Below, piece by piece: positions 10,621 through 22,425 of a DNA stretch of 64,000 nt (its first letter is position 1; every line of letters begins with the position of its first letter). The translations under genes and the position numbers were made by a program. The notes under the pieces are model-generated. The model made no database searches, was not told the DNA's origin, and saw nothing but the letters and a program-made list of their open reading frames with translations. The stretch covers positions 70,001-134,000 of the forward strand of contig CM064666.1 of NCBI GenBank assembly GCA_032717465.1, read 5' to 3'. Source of the DNA: Coenobita brevimanus (lineage: Eukaryota; Arthropoda; Malacostraca; Decapoda; Coenobitidae).

Positions 10621-12260
10621 CACTACCCTTCAGCTTTGCCTTAAATCAACACTGGTTCTGACGTCATTTTTCCACACGTTCTCGTTTAGCGGGCAGGATG
10701 ATAGAAAACGTCATGTTAGTACAACTAAAGTGATATATATTAGATATGGGTATAGCAAGAATACGTATGAGTAATGAATTAAAACCTATCCAGATTGATG
10801 TGAACGAAAGTTAAATGGTTAATGTACAAAAATAAATGTTCAGTACTTGCTGAAAGTATCGAAATAAAAGACTAATAAATTCATCCTCACCTGTCAAATA
10901 ATAGAGAGAAACTATCCATATAACTATTCCATTCATTTGTCTATCCCTGCGTGATAAAAGTATGTATATACAGGTAACTAACCACAAATAGATTACATCA
11001 GTTTATCATCTAATCCGTGAAGTCATGCTGACCATCATACTATGCCAGACTCGTTGGCAGTTCATTTACACTCGATTTACTGCCAGAATTGCTTCTGCTT
11101 CCTGAACACTTTTAAGTAAATGTGACTGCAAGTGTCTGGCATTTGCCTTGTGAGCTAAATAATAAAGTTGCAACAATACTTCCGGCCGGGTGCAGGTAGA
11201 CTGGTCCACGACGTATTCTTCCTTGTTTTACCTGAGTGTATTATACACAAACGATACATTTTCAACGACTTATCTATGATAGATATACAGAATAATACAT
11301 GTTAATGCCTCCGAACCATGCCAAAATCTCCTTTATTGCACAAAATCAGCATAAATGGGTAGCGTGGAAATTTTCCACACTGATGTTGAAGGACGTCCGT
11401 CTCTTCCACGTGTAGGTACGTCGTTCATTTGTTTTTCCGCAATAACGGACGATTTCCACGAAACAACATCCCAACCACTCTTATTCGCACCTTGCATCCA
11501 CATCCACACTCTTACACCCACACCCCGCCGTAACCCCGCCATCTTACACTCTTCCTCACATCCTCCATCCAACATCCACATCACTTAACTTCCCCTCTCT
11601 CACCCAATACCTACCTTCCTCGTGCGCTACACTTGGCACTTAATCTGCACCTTCCATTCTCTCCACAACCACCCACCACTCACACCCTACGCCACCCTCC
11701 TCTCACCTTACATTCATTGGTACAGAAACCAAACTTACGGCTGTACGCTCAATACTTTAATTGCGAAAGGGAAGGAAACCCGTAACTCAGACTGACAATT
11801 TTCTGGTTATTAGCCTCTATCAACCTCTGTTGCAAATTACAAAGTGTAGGTATAGAAATTGCCTAGTAACTATACTTTCGTTACAGAAATTGCCACAAAA
11901 CCTGGGGTCTTGCCTTCACCTTTGCGATTTAAGTTTTAAGCATGCGGAAATTAGACCAACGATTAAAACCACGGAGGGAACATTTCCAACAGATTTTGAT
12001 TGAATTATCAAAGAGGAGCGTACGAATGGATATAATCCTGAACACAAAATTTGAAAGGCCTTGATATTATGGATATTGACAAATACGTAAAACAGTTCTC
12101 GGCACCAGCGATGATGGTTTAAGAATTACTGACGAACATTTACAGGTAAATGAAACAATGAATTTCTCAGTAAAATAGACCTGTAAAAAAATCGAACACT
12201 GAACCAACTTTCGTTACAAGAAGATTGGTTACTGAAATCTGGCAGTCAGTCAGTCCACCT
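10621..12260. other. A/T-rich unique sequence, no gene seen
   Basis: Balanced to A/T-rich. 11,460-11,720 is again CACCC-rich. No domain or splice-consistent exon is recognisable. Confidence 0.6.
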
Positions 12261-14040
12261 GCTGCCTTGCATTCCCATTTTTCATCCAGTTTTTTAAAAT
12301 CCCACTGGAAACAGTCCCCCCCCCCTCCTACCCACTGTTTCTTACTTCCACCCTATATTTGTCACTCCTGCTGTCCACCATTTACTTTCTGCAACTTCCC
12401 TCCATTCACTGTTTGTTGCCTTCACTTTCCACCCTCTACCTCCCACCTTTACCCCTTGTCTCCGGGCTCTTACCTCCACTTTCCATCTCCCACATCCCTC
12501 TCTGCATTACCTCCAGTTCTTCTCTTGTTACCTCACCCATTTATCTCTCACGCTCACCCTCACGACTGGACAAGACGTGGGATGTCGAGTTGGAACAGTT
12601 ACGTGAGAGAGTGACGATTAGCAGACACCTTCATTTGTTCCCACAGTCTCTCCCCTTTCCCATATGCCCCCCTCCCCCCCATTGCCCTCCACATACTCAT
12701 CTCCCTCTTTACTCATCGGATTATCCCCTACATTCACCCTTCTCATATATTTCCCTGTCCACCACATACATCCACTTCTGCGTTATTCACCTGACTCAGG
12801 CCAGTCATGCTTCATCTTCTCTCTTTTCCATACATTTACCGGTTAATTTACAACATCCTTTAACTCTACCTTCCTGTTTGCCTAACTAGTGATTTACCTG
12901 TGTACTGTATTTAGTTACCTACCATCCTACTTACCTAGCTACTCACCTACCCACCTGCCTGCTTACCTACCTACTTACTTAGCTACTTATCACTCATTCC
13001 CCCGTACTACTCATTTTCCATATACTTTACCTATCTGCTAGTATATTTACCTACTTATCCTTTAACAACTCATTTACTCATTCGCACTACCCACCTACCT
13101 ATACAGTCTACTCATTTATTAACATCACGACATCCATCCACCCTACCACCTCTACCCACCTGCCCACTTAGCCTAACCACGCATCTACCGACCCTACCCA
13201 AGTGTGGACCTTGTACATGCAAAACAATACAGCACATCCCTTCTCACACCTGACCTACACCATAACCCTTACCCACACCACACCTGTTACCCACATCTTA
13301 CTTCTTACTCACACCTTACCCACACCACACCTGTTACCTACACCATAACCCTTACCCACACCACACCTGTTACCCACACCTTATTTCTTACTCACACCTT
13401 ACCTACACCATAACCCTTACCAACACTACACCTGTTACCTACACCATAACCCTTACCCACACCACAGCTGTTACCCACACATTACTCACACTTTACCCAC
13501 ATTTAATTCCAAACATTCATCCCACATTCACTCTTTACGCATAATTACTCTCGTTTTACTCATACCTGACTCATATTTACACCATTCTTACTCGTTACTA
13601 GCATTTCACCTATGCAAGCCCTGGCCAATCCTACATACACCCACCCTGTCTACTGTATGTGTACGAGTTATCACATTAACTCACTCACCCATCAGTTCAT
13701 CCAGTACGTCCATCAAGTATTCATCTGACCACCAATCATCATCAATTTATTCCTACCTAATCACTCGTTCAGTCATCCAGACCCATCCATCCATCCTTGC
13801 ATCCATCCATCAGTAAGATTTGCATAATTATTCATCTCTTCCTTCATCTGTCTTCACTACTTGAATGACTCTAATCTTATTCGAGTTTACTTTCCTATCT
13901 ACTCATCAGCCTACCTACCCACTTAGCTGTCTGTCTGTCCACCTACATACGTATCATCCTGCCTGCCATCCTGTCTACTTACCAACCAATCATACTATCT
14001 ACCACTAAACCTACTTTCCTGTGTATCTGCCTTGTAATGA
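12261..14040. repeat. Pyrimidine-rich and CTAC/ACCC simple-sequence region
   Basis: 12,290-12,870 is C/T-rich. 12,890-13,200 is dominated by CTAC/TACC runs. 13,250-13,500 is an imperfect minisatellite built from CCCACACCACACCTGTTAC and CCATAACCCTTAC blocks. 13,780-13,815 is CATC-rich. No gene is supported. Confidence 0.75.
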
Positions 14041-14590
14041 GACAACAAACCACAAAATTAATAAAATTGGTACTTACGTATACCAACAAAGGCAACCGGA
14101 TTATATTAAACTGCATTACTTAATTACACATGAATTACATAACAGTGATGAATACAACTGATGAATAATTATATAAATCTTACTGATGCAAGCATTGATG
14201 GATGGATGGGTCTGGATGATTGAACGATTTTTTTTTTTTCATACACAATTGACCAACAACCTTTATGATGGGGTGCGTAATGCATTAGACAAAGTAAATC
14301 GCAGGAGAATACGACCCCCAAGTCCTGAGAAGCTAGACGTTACGTAGTCAGTGTCGACCAAGCTGTTGAACGGGGAGGGTGGTTGTGATTGTATGCTACG
14401 TTTTCCAGTGTATTTTATAAACTGAAGAGCATCATAACTGTCCAGAGGGGAGGGTGTAGGCTACTCTGTGTATTTCTCCACTTTTTTTCGTCGTCAGTGG
14501 TAGGGTGCAATATATTTTAACCTCCTCAGTACGATGACTTCTTGTTTTACTCATGCGTCCTTGGATGCGAGGCCTGGGGGAGGGGGGGAC
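14041..14590. other. No gene; one crab-type repeat fragment
   Basis: Unique sequence except 14,515-14,570, where TTTTAACCTCCTCAGTACG resembles the end of the 'TTAACnCnTTCAGTnC' interspersed family also seen near 34,650. Confidence 0.4.
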
Positions 14591-14601
14591 TGGTTTACGA
14601 T

Positions 14602-14850
14602 TGAAAATTGAGAGGAAGGATGGGACTGGAGTGTACAGGTGTTGTGATGAGGAGGAGTAGATTGAGATGGTTTGGGCATGTGGATAGGATGGAGGATGAC
14701 AGGTGTGAAGGGATGAGAGGTGTGAATGAAGAATTGAGAGGAAGGATGGGACTGGAGTGTATACGTGTTGTGATACTAAATTGTGATGAGGAGGGGTAGA
14801 TTGAGATTGTTTGGGCATGTGGAGAGGATGGAGGATGACAGCTGGGTGTA
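14602..14850 (+). pseudogene. Tandemly duplicated RT C-terminal fragment
   Basis: Two adjacent copies of ~130 bp, each encoding in shifting frames the ELRGRMGLE..RLRWFGHV.RM pattern. That pattern marks the C-terminal region of an RTE-type LINE reverse transcriptase. The same family lies on the minus strand at 21,640-22,330. Frameshifts and stops separate the pieces. Confidence 0.6.
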
Positions 14851-14861
14851 GAAAATATAGT

Positions 14862-14945
14862 GCCCTGGTCCGCTGTGCAGCTTACGGATGCAAAAATGGG
14901 CACAGAAATTCATCGAAGAGAGATAGCATTCATTTTAAAGGCAAG
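14862..14945 (+). pseudogene. Possible THAP-type zinc-finger fragment
   Basis: The frame starting near 14,865 reads LVRCAAYGCKNGHRNSSKRD and then SIHFKG. A C-x4-C pair followed by an 'IHF' block is like the N-terminus of THAP domains (C2-CH zinc fingers found in P-element-type transposases and derived host proteins). The later Cys and His of the domain are not seen because the frame ends. It could be a first exon or a transposon relic; it could also be chance. Confidence 0.3.
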
Positions 14946-14949
14946 AAAT

Positions 14950-16066
14950 ATATCTTGTTGCTAAGTCTATAAGAGTACTGATGAACACTACACTTTTTAC
15001 ACTCGTGCAACATACGGTATATTCGCATCGCGTTTAAAAAATTCCAAGGTGCAAAAAATAGGTGTTCAAAGACTAGAGAGAGAGAGAGAGAGAGTTGTAA
15101 TATACAGTTACAGTAAGTGCATCGATGTCAGTGATTTGTGTATATACCATCGACCTCAGATTTATCTTTGTTATCATAATTAAGCAGACAGTAGGTGAAG
15201 GAGGTTACAAAGAAAAAAGATTAAAAAAAAAAAAGTGTATTGCAATGCAGTAACCTATGACGTTGTTTTATTGACACTCTTGACTAAATGTATCCCATAC
15301 AGTTGGTAGGGCTAGGCAGAAGATATCATAATCTATATATATTTTTGTACTGGGATATGTATTTATACAAAGGAGCGGCATTGAGACAGCCAAAACAATA
15401 ACGGTGGAGGCTGCAAGTGCTGGTGTTTCAATATGGCCACCGTAAATGACACACTCGCTGCGGAACCTCTCCATGTTATAGAGCTCAGTGGTCGGCAGTG
15501 GGTCAAGTTCTGCTAATTTTAAATCTACCCATACATTGCATCATTAATATATTGCATGAAGAAGTAGCTAAAAATCGACAGTGTCCCCTAATAGATACAG
15601 TAATACATCCTTATTATTAAGTTATAATTAAATGATTGAAGATTTTATTGAACTCTATTTTCTTCCCCTCCCGTCCCAGAGCCATGTTTGAAGGTAAAGC
15701 TTCTCTCGTATTTACTGACTCCTTTTCCTGTTTTTGTGCATTTAAAGCTGATGTGAATGCTTGTAGCTATTACAGGAATCATGGGCAACATACTGGTGTA
15801 ATTGTATCCATATTTTCTGTATGATTTGAAGACTGGATGAAACATATGCCAGGCTTACACTAGGTAGGTAAGCTTATGGCGCTGTCAGGATGTACTTATA
15901 TTTTGTGATGTTGGAGGGATGCCTTCATGTGGTAACACTGATATTACCGCGAAATGGATCTACCAGGTTATAGAATTATACGCCCCACAGTCCCCTCCCT
16001 GACCCCCAAAAGGAGGATGGCGGACGGCAAGAGGTCAACTTTGGCTGGCTGATACCATAGTAGTTC
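14950..16066. other. Unique sequence, no gene seen
   Basis: A/T-rich, with a short (GA)n at 15,074-15,094 and a poly(A) run at 15,223-15,234. Frames are short and show no domain. Confidence 0.6.
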
Positions 16067-16067
16067 T

Positions 16068-17950
16068 TTATCTATCTATCTATCTATTGCCAGACGCCTC
16101 AATCCCGTTCGGGGTGGCCACAAGCAAATCGCCTCCACGTCGCTCTGTCCCCCGCTATTTCACTGCCCCGCTCCCAACTCACCCCCTGTCTCATATACCT
16201 CTCCACCCCATCCCTCCATCTCATCCTCGGCCTCCCCCTCCCTCTCCCCCCCTCCACCTCACTCACATACACTCTCTTCGTCAGTCTTTCACCCCCCATC
16301 CTCTCCACATGGCCAAACCACCTCAGTGTATTCCTCCTAACGCTTCCTATCACATCCACACCACAACGCTCCTTTATATCCTCATTTGTCAGCCTGTCTC
16401 TCCATGTGACTCCACAGGCTCCTCTTAAATAACTCATTTCCACTGCTCTCACTCTTGACTTGTGTCCTTCCAGCAACGTCCAAGCTTTACTACCATATGT
16501 TAGAGTTGGTATCACAGTACTGTCACGTAGTAACTTTTTCACTTCCATGCTCACTTCCCTGCTTCTTATCACTGCATTCAAGGAACCAGCAACCTTTCTT
16601 CCCTGCTGCACCCTTTCAAGCACTTCACCCTCCAAACCTCCATCCTTACTCATCACACTACCCAAGTACTTAAACGTACTCACATTTTCCAATTCCTCAC
16701 CATCCAATCTCGCTGTACATTCACTGACTTCACCTCTCTCAAAGACCATCACTTTACTCTTCCCTACATTCACCTTTAGATTCCGTTTCTTACACACTCT
16801 CCCAAACTCATCCACCAAGCCTTGCAGCTCTCCTTCGTCTTCACTCAACAACTCAGTATCATCTGCAAACAACAGTACAGGGAGTTTCCAAACACTACTC
16901 TCTCTCACCAGGGCCACTTCATCATCCACTACCCTACCTTGTACCTCTTTTGTTACCCATCCATGTACAGATTGAACAACCATGGAGACATGACATCCCT
17001 GTTTCAACCCAACCTTCAAAGAGAAAAATTCACTCAGTTCACCATCCACACGCACTGCAGCCTTAGCACCATCATACATACTCTTCACAGCATTCAACAA
17101 CTTCCCATCTACTCCATATATTCTTAATACTTTCCACAATCCTTGTCTATCCACCCTGTCAAATGCTTTCTCCAAATCCATGAAAGCCGCGTACAACTTC
17201 TTTCTCTTCTCTAGAAACTTTTCCACTAAAGATCTAAGAATGAATATCTGATCTACACAACCTCTTCCCTTCCTAAAGCCTCCCTGTTCTTCTCCAACTA
17301 ATTTCTCTGTTCTTTCTCTAACTCTGTCAATAAGTATCCTACCATACACTTTTCCTATTATACTAAGAAGACAAATGCCCCTATGATTACCACACACTTC
17401 TTTTTCCCCTTTTCCTTTGTACAAGGGAATAATTATACCTGACTTCCAATCCTCCGGGACTCTACCTTCCTCCCAGGCCAATCTGCACATTTTCCACATC
17501 CATTCTACTACTATCTCTCCCCCATGCTTCAGCATTTCACCACACACTTCATCAATTCCTGGGGCTTTCCCCAATTTAACTTTCTTCATTGCTTCCACAA
17601 CTTCTATCCTACTGATTTCTTCCTGTCTTCTCACCTCCCTCCTTCTCCCAGCCATTCCCCAGCCACTTATACTTGCATTACTTCCATCCTCTATGTTCAA
17701 CAATTCCTTAAAGTGTTCTCTCCATCTGCTCACTTTTTCTCCCTTCTCCACTAGTAATCTACCATTTTTATCTTTCACTCCCCTGCTAACTTCACTTCCA
17801 CCCTGTCTTACTCTTTTCACCTCTTTCCAGAACATTTTCTTACAGTCCCTCCACTTTACACTCAAATTCCTTCCAAATTCCTCATCCGCTCTCTTCTTAC
17901 TCTCTCTTACTAATCTTTTCACCTCTCTCTTAATCTTTATGACTAGTTTA
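16068..17950 (-). mobile_element. RTE-type non-LTR retrotransposon, 5'-truncated
   Basis: Minus strand. The 3' end is the conserved GGATTGAGGCGTCTGGCAAT followed by a (GATA)n-like tail at 16,068-16,087. The copy contains the RT and C-terminal region but lacks the upstream endonuclease domain, as expected from incomplete target-primed reverse transcription. Other copies of the 3' end in the window lie near 19,785, 26,270, 57,910, 59,720 and 60,960. Confidence 0.88.
16099..17922 (-). pseudogene. Reverse transcriptase of RTE-type LINE
   Basis: A 607-codon frame. A basic N-terminal segment (1-75) precedes the RT domain (about 110-390). Visible RT blocks are KAPGIDEVCGEML (119-131), a PLYKGKG strand (166-172), GGFRKGRGCVDQIF (214-227), AAFMDLEKAFDRV (245-257), GLKQGC (305-310) and the catalytic LLFADD (350-355). 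The C-terminus has LRWFGHVERM and GRGRPRMRWRD, hallmarks I associate with the RTE clade. It would act in target-primed reverse transcription. After GLKQGC the expected block (S-P-x-L-F-N) is replaced by unrelated residues up to about 325. This fits a pair of compensating frameshifts, so the frame is open but the enzyme is probably dead. The endonuclease domain is missing and the first Met is arbitrary. Confidence 0.88.
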
Positions 17951-18053
17951 TATTCTACCGTTGATTAGTTTCAGGAGCAAAATAAATACATCATTGGAGA
18001 GAAGTTAAATCTTAGGGGTGAGTGGGATTGAATGCTTCTGGCCTCTGGTTCCT

Positions 18054-18056
<3 letters not shown>

Positions 18057-18086
<30 letters not shown>
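18057..18086. repeat. Poly(A) run
   Basis: About 28 A residues; no associated retroposon body is evident upstream. Confidence 0.9.
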
Positions 18087-18089
<3 letters not shown>

Positions 18090-18149
18090 CATGGTGCTTA
18101 TTTTACTAGTGGATGATTATCCATTAATGACAGGACTGAATATTCTAGT

Positions 18150-18905
18150 CCAAAGCGTCTACACTCCTCTCCCTATGGCCAAACCATCTCAAAGTATTTA
18201 TCTGAACACTTTCATTCACATCCATATCAATACCACAATGCCTGTTTGCTTCCTCTGTTGTCATTCTGTTTTTCCTTGTAACTTGACATGCTCTTTTCAG
18301 ATAACTGTTTTTTCACTATTTCCCACTGCACTCACCCTTGACATGTGTCCTTCCACCAGGTGGGAGACCAGCTTGGTAACCCTGGGGAGGAGTCAAGCAC
18401 TACCCAAACTTGAATGAAAGCTCCATAATGAGAGGGGAAGATCCTGCTGCATCAAAGGATCCCAAACAAATTGCCAAAGCATCAGGATCCTAGGGACCAG
18501 CAGCTTCTCTAAACAGGGCTGACGCTGTTCAACATCCTACCTAGATATCTCACAAACACATCAACCTACACTGTAGAAGCCCACAAGCCGAAATTGGACA
18601 CCTTACTGCAGAAGATCAAAGCCATCACCATTTCCTTCATACTACACCTGGTCTCACTACAACAGGCTGGAGTACATATGCAAGAACTGTGGTGGATGCA
18701 GTGGCACAACCTTTAACTGAGGCTGAGTGGCAGAGATCTCCACAGGGTGTCACAAGGTAAGATCCAAGCTTCACATGCATGTGTTAGAGTGAGGATCATA
18801 GTACAGTACTGTCATGCAACAATTATTTTTTCTCCCTTTTTTCTTTCTCTCCCCAGGCTTACTTCCTCATTCTATTTGACTTTCTACTGCCTCTTATTCA
18901 CCATC
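18150..18905 (-). pseudogene. Decayed RTE fragment split by an insertion
   Basis: 18,150-18,360 matches, on the minus strand, the WFGH-containing C-terminal part of the 16.1-kb element. 18,760-18,905 matches the part just upstream in that element (the segment around 16,484-16,560). About 400 bp of unrelated sequence (18,361-18,759) separates the two in the correct order. Stops and indels are numerous. Confidence 0.6.
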
Positions 18906-19059
18906 AGCTTTGTATAAACAATGTCGCTTATCAATGAAAATCCATGTAGGGTAATTTCCTTGGGTCTGTTTTGTTGCAGATCAACTGTGCTGCAACATGC
19001 TGTCACATATAAAGAAACAGACTGTCAGAAGTATAAAATAAATTGTATTTTTGCAAAGT

Positions 19060-19110
19060 ATACGGATATTGTAATGCTGTATGGTAGTGAGACCTGGCCA
19101 GTATTGTATT
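19060..19110 (+). pseudogene. Short RT fragment
   Basis: Reads VMLYGSETWPV on the + strand, a block near the C-terminus of RTE-type RTs that also occurs in the 22.1-kb copy. Confidence 0.45.
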
Positions 19111-19253
19111 GAAAGGCAGATTAATTCGGCATATGGTGAAAATTGTCTCCTTATTCATGTAAACTCTAGCTAGTGTATACTGTTGCTATGTGGATTTTGT
19201 TCTTGTCATCCCAGGTTCATCCAACATGTAAACCTGGTAGACTGCAGACTGGA

Positions 19254-19257
<4 letters not shown>

Positions 19258-19298
<41 letters not shown>
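19258..19298. repeat. (ATT)n microsatellite
   Basis: About 13 ATT units. Confidence 0.95.
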
Positions 19299-19299
<1 letters not shown>

Positions 19300-19639
19300 G
19301 GACATCTAAATAATAATAATTATCATTATTATTGAAAACATCTTGCATTTGGTATTGCCAAATTATTTAACTCATGTTGTCTCCAGATGATAATGTTCTT
19401 GCTGCCAACAAGATAGTTTTGTTAATCAAGGTTTGAAAGGAAAGAACTAATGTGTAGTATATTTTCAGGTGTGTGAGTTGACTGAGCCATGGAAACCGCC
19501 TACAGAGAGGGAGCAGGGGGGGAGAAGAAAGCCAAATTAATACCAACCAGCTGCCACGTTAATACCAGCCAGCTGCCTGGACAGGAAACCAGAAGTTCCC
19601 TTTCTCCTACGGTCCACCATCCTCCTCATTTGGCATAGG

Positions 19640-19815
19640 GAGTTGAGGGAGAAGGAAGGGGAGACTGAGGATAAGGTAGGAATGGAGAGGTATATGAGAG
19701 GGGGGGAGCAGTGAAATGGCAGGAGACAGGGTGACTTGGAGGCAATTTGTTTGTTGCCACCCCTTACAGGATTAAGGCGTCCTGCTATAGGTAGACAGGT
19801 AGTGTAGATTTATTC
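19640..19815 (+). pseudogene. RTE 3' end fragment
   Basis: Plus-strand match to the last ~170 bp of the 16.1-kb family, ending CCCCTTACAGGATTAAGGCG and a degenerate GATA-like tail. A second, more degenerate + strand 3' end follows at about 19,920-19,975. Confidence 0.65.
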
Positions 19816-19982
19816 AAACCAGAGACCAGTATCTCATTTTGGCGTGTGTTTGATTTTTTGCTGAGCAGATAGATGATGATTGGAAGACATTTGTATGAGG
19901 GAGTACATGATGAGGGTTGACAGCACTTCTTGCAGGATTGAGGAGTCTGGCAATAGAGAGATAGACAGATAGTTATTCGTTC

Positions 19983-20425
19983 TATCTATTTATCGCCAGG
20001 CGCCATAATCCCGTACCTATTCATCTATCCATCTATCACCAGACGCCATAATCTCATATCTATCCATCTGTCTATCTATCTATCGCCAGACGCCATAATT
20101 CATTACCTATCAGTCTATCGCCAGACGCCATAATCCCGTATCTATCCATCTATCTATCTATCGCCAGACGCCAAAATCCCCTATCTATCCATCTGTCTAT
20201 CTATCGCCAGACGCCATAATCCCATATCTATCTATATATCTATCTATCGCCAGACGGTATAATCCCTCATCTATCTATATATTTATCTATCTATATATCG
20301 CCAGACGCCATAATTCCGTATCTATCTATCTATCTATCGCCAGACGCCTTAATCCCGTACCTATCTATCTATCTATCGCCAGACGCCATAATCCGGCAAG
20401 GGGTGGTCGTTTGTCTCTTGAGTTA
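19983..20425 (-). repeat. Tandem array of RTE 3' ends with GATA tails
   Basis: Ten copies of CCAGACGCCATAATCCCGTA, each followed by (TATC)n of variable length (unit 35-50 bp). On the minus strand each unit is the terminal 20 bp of the RTE element plus its (GATA)n tail. The copy at 20,380-20,425 extends further into the element body (GGGGTGGTCGTTTGTCTC), so the array grew from the tail end of one insertion. Confidence 0.9.
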
Positions 20426-20489
20426 GTTGTTTTACGAGGAGGGGCATTAACCCTCCGCCAACCCACTTGTTGACACTTAAGGAACACGT

Positions 20490-20815
20490 ATGGGTTGGTT
20501 ATATGGTTACCACCCAGCTTTGTAAATGGTTTCCTGGCTTACAGGAAACCATTAGGCTTGTCAATCAATGTAAAGCCACCTGTAAAGGATAGAGGAGTAA
20601 CAAAAAATGACAGGAAAGATGGGAGAAATAGGAAGAGAGGAGGACAGACTGAAAAAGAATGGTAAAGGTGAAGGAAGAAGTAGGCAGCACTACATCAAGT
20701 GAGTGGATGCTGGTGAGAAATAGAAAGAGAGGAGAGCAGACACAGAAAAAGAATGATAGAGGTAAAGGAAGAAGTAGGCAGTATTGCATCTAGTGAGTGG
20801 ATGATGGTCGCCACC
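20490..20815 (+). repeat. Hairpin-bearing interspersed repeat, copy 2
   Basis: Same order as 2480-2750: GGTTATATGGTTACCACCCA, a 12-bp perfect inverted repeat (20,525-20,536 and 20,542-20,553, loop 5 nt), a purine-rich stretch, then GCACTACATCAAGTGAGTGG. Its 3' module is present twice in tandem (about 20,640-20,710 and 20,730-20,805). Confidence 0.7.
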
Positions 20816-21555
20816 TTGGAATCATATCCATTAATCCTTGAAGTAGTCGGCCACCTCCGATATTTTGCTCAGTTGCCGCTGCATTGGTCTCTTCATTACC
20901 GTATGTGTTGTGTCTTTGGCCTTCTCATGTTTACATTGAGTGCGGTAGGTTCCTCGTGCTCCATCACCTGTATGGTTTTGCTGAGTGACATGTCTTGGTG
21001 CTGCGGGGTAGCCAGATAATGTCACTCATCATATCATCAGTCAAACCTTGCCCCGGTGTTCTTTTGGCCCCTTGCACTGGTACCCTAAGTGCACCAGTGA
21101 AGGGTGTTGCCAGGACTGACGTGTACACGGGTGCTTAGCGTCACCCGCGTTGGATGGCTGCCACAGACGCTGCCCCTCACTGACACTATGTTTATTATGA
21201 TATCCTCTCAGTGGCAACACTTCCACAATGGCTGGAGTGTCGTACCATGAGCTCTGACCCCCTGTTGTGGTGGTAGGTGAACCTCTAGGTCACCCCAGTC
21301 CTCTGTGATCAACCCAGTCACCTCCAGCCCCGTGTGTGCATTGCCTTACATGGCCGTGCACAGTAAACACCTCGAATGATGGAATGATCTCCTGACTGAA
21401 TGGCTACATCAGACTGGTAGTGTTTGGTGAGAACACAATCACTTTTACTGTTGTGTGGCATCTACAGTACAAGTGCCATGTCCAGGCCAGTTGTACGGTA
21501 CTATCATCGCTTCGTTTTTCGTCTCGTTTCGTTTATAAACGCTCCAACCTGTTTG
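20816..21555. other. Unique sequence, no gene seen
   Basis: Moderate GC. No frame over 90 codons and no recognisable domain on either strand. Confidence 0.55.
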
Positions 21556-21559
21556 CATG

Positions 21560-22330
21560 CATTGCCTTAGTCACCTACTGGCAGCTCTCCATGATGTTCG
21601 ATCTCTGGCAGCCTCCCTATTCAGTCCCTTATCCATGAGGTCGCACCCAATGACTTCGCCCCGGTTTTTTTTTTTTATTCGGTCTGCTTCTCGCATCCCT
21701 AACTCTAATGTTCACATTTCTCACTTTCTGCACCCAAATGTCATCCCCCATCCTCTCCACATGCCCAAACCATCTCAATCTACCCTTCTTCATCACATCA
21801 GTACACTCCAGTCCCATCCATTCTCCCAAACCATCTCAATCTATCCCTCCTCATCACCACACCAATACACTCCACTCCCATCCTTCCTACCAAACCATCT
21901 CAATCTACCCCTCCTCATCACACCACCAGTACACTCCAGTCCAATCCTACCTCTCAACTCTTCTGTCACAGACTTAGCCCCCCCTCCTCCCCCAGGCCTC
22001 ACACTCAGGGAGGCACTGCACATCCACCTAATCATTGTCATTTCTGTACGTTTGAGTCTGTGAATATCCTCTCTCTTTACTGCCCAGGTCTCACTACCAT
22101 ACAGCATTACACTCCTAACACATGCCACATACAAAGACCCCTTAGCACGTAGGGAGAGACCTCTCAGTGTCAGGAGAGGCAACAGCTTCCTGAACTTCTT
22201 CCAACCACTGCTCACTCTAGCCACAGAGCTGCTCCAGCCCCACCTCCAGCATATAACATGTGTCCCAGATAACAAAACTCTTCCACACACTCAAAAGACT
22301 CACCAGAAAGTTCAGTCCTTTCACGCCTCA
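21560..22330 (-). pseudogene. RTE-type LINE C-terminal region
   Basis: Minus strand. Blocks in order are VARVSSGWKKFRKLLPLL, SVMLYGSETWAVKRED, MIRWMCSASLS, ELRGRIGLE and RLRWFGHVERMGDD (about 21,740-21,780). The family is distinct from the 16.1-kb one. The WFGH part is present about three times in tandem (21,755-21,960), mirroring the tandem copies at 14.6 kb. A different LINE 3' end (REAARD-type piece) abuts at 21,560-21,640. Confidence 0.7.
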
Positions 22331-22339
22331 CAATCTCCA

Positions 22340-22388
22340 CATAATAATAATGATAATAATAATCATAATCATCATTATCATCATCATT

Positions 22389-22422
<34 letters not shown>
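22340..22422. repeat. (AAT)/(ATC)n microsatellite
   Basis: Imperfect ATA/ATC repeats passing into pure CATCAT. Confidence 0.9.

Positions 22423-22425
<3 letters not shown>

Noticed and set aside
9778..12889. Pro/His/Thr-rich frames of 120-176 codons
   Set aside because: C-rich simple sequence lacks stops in several frames; no conserved motif.
16087..17968. Plus-strand frames of up to 183 codons over the RTE element
   Set aside because: Antisense shadows of the minus-strand reverse transcriptase.
19983..20425. CRISPR-like array of regularly spaced 20-mers
   Set aside because: The spacers are (TATC)n simple sequence, the 20-mer is the RTE 3' end and the genome is animal; no CRISPR logic applies.
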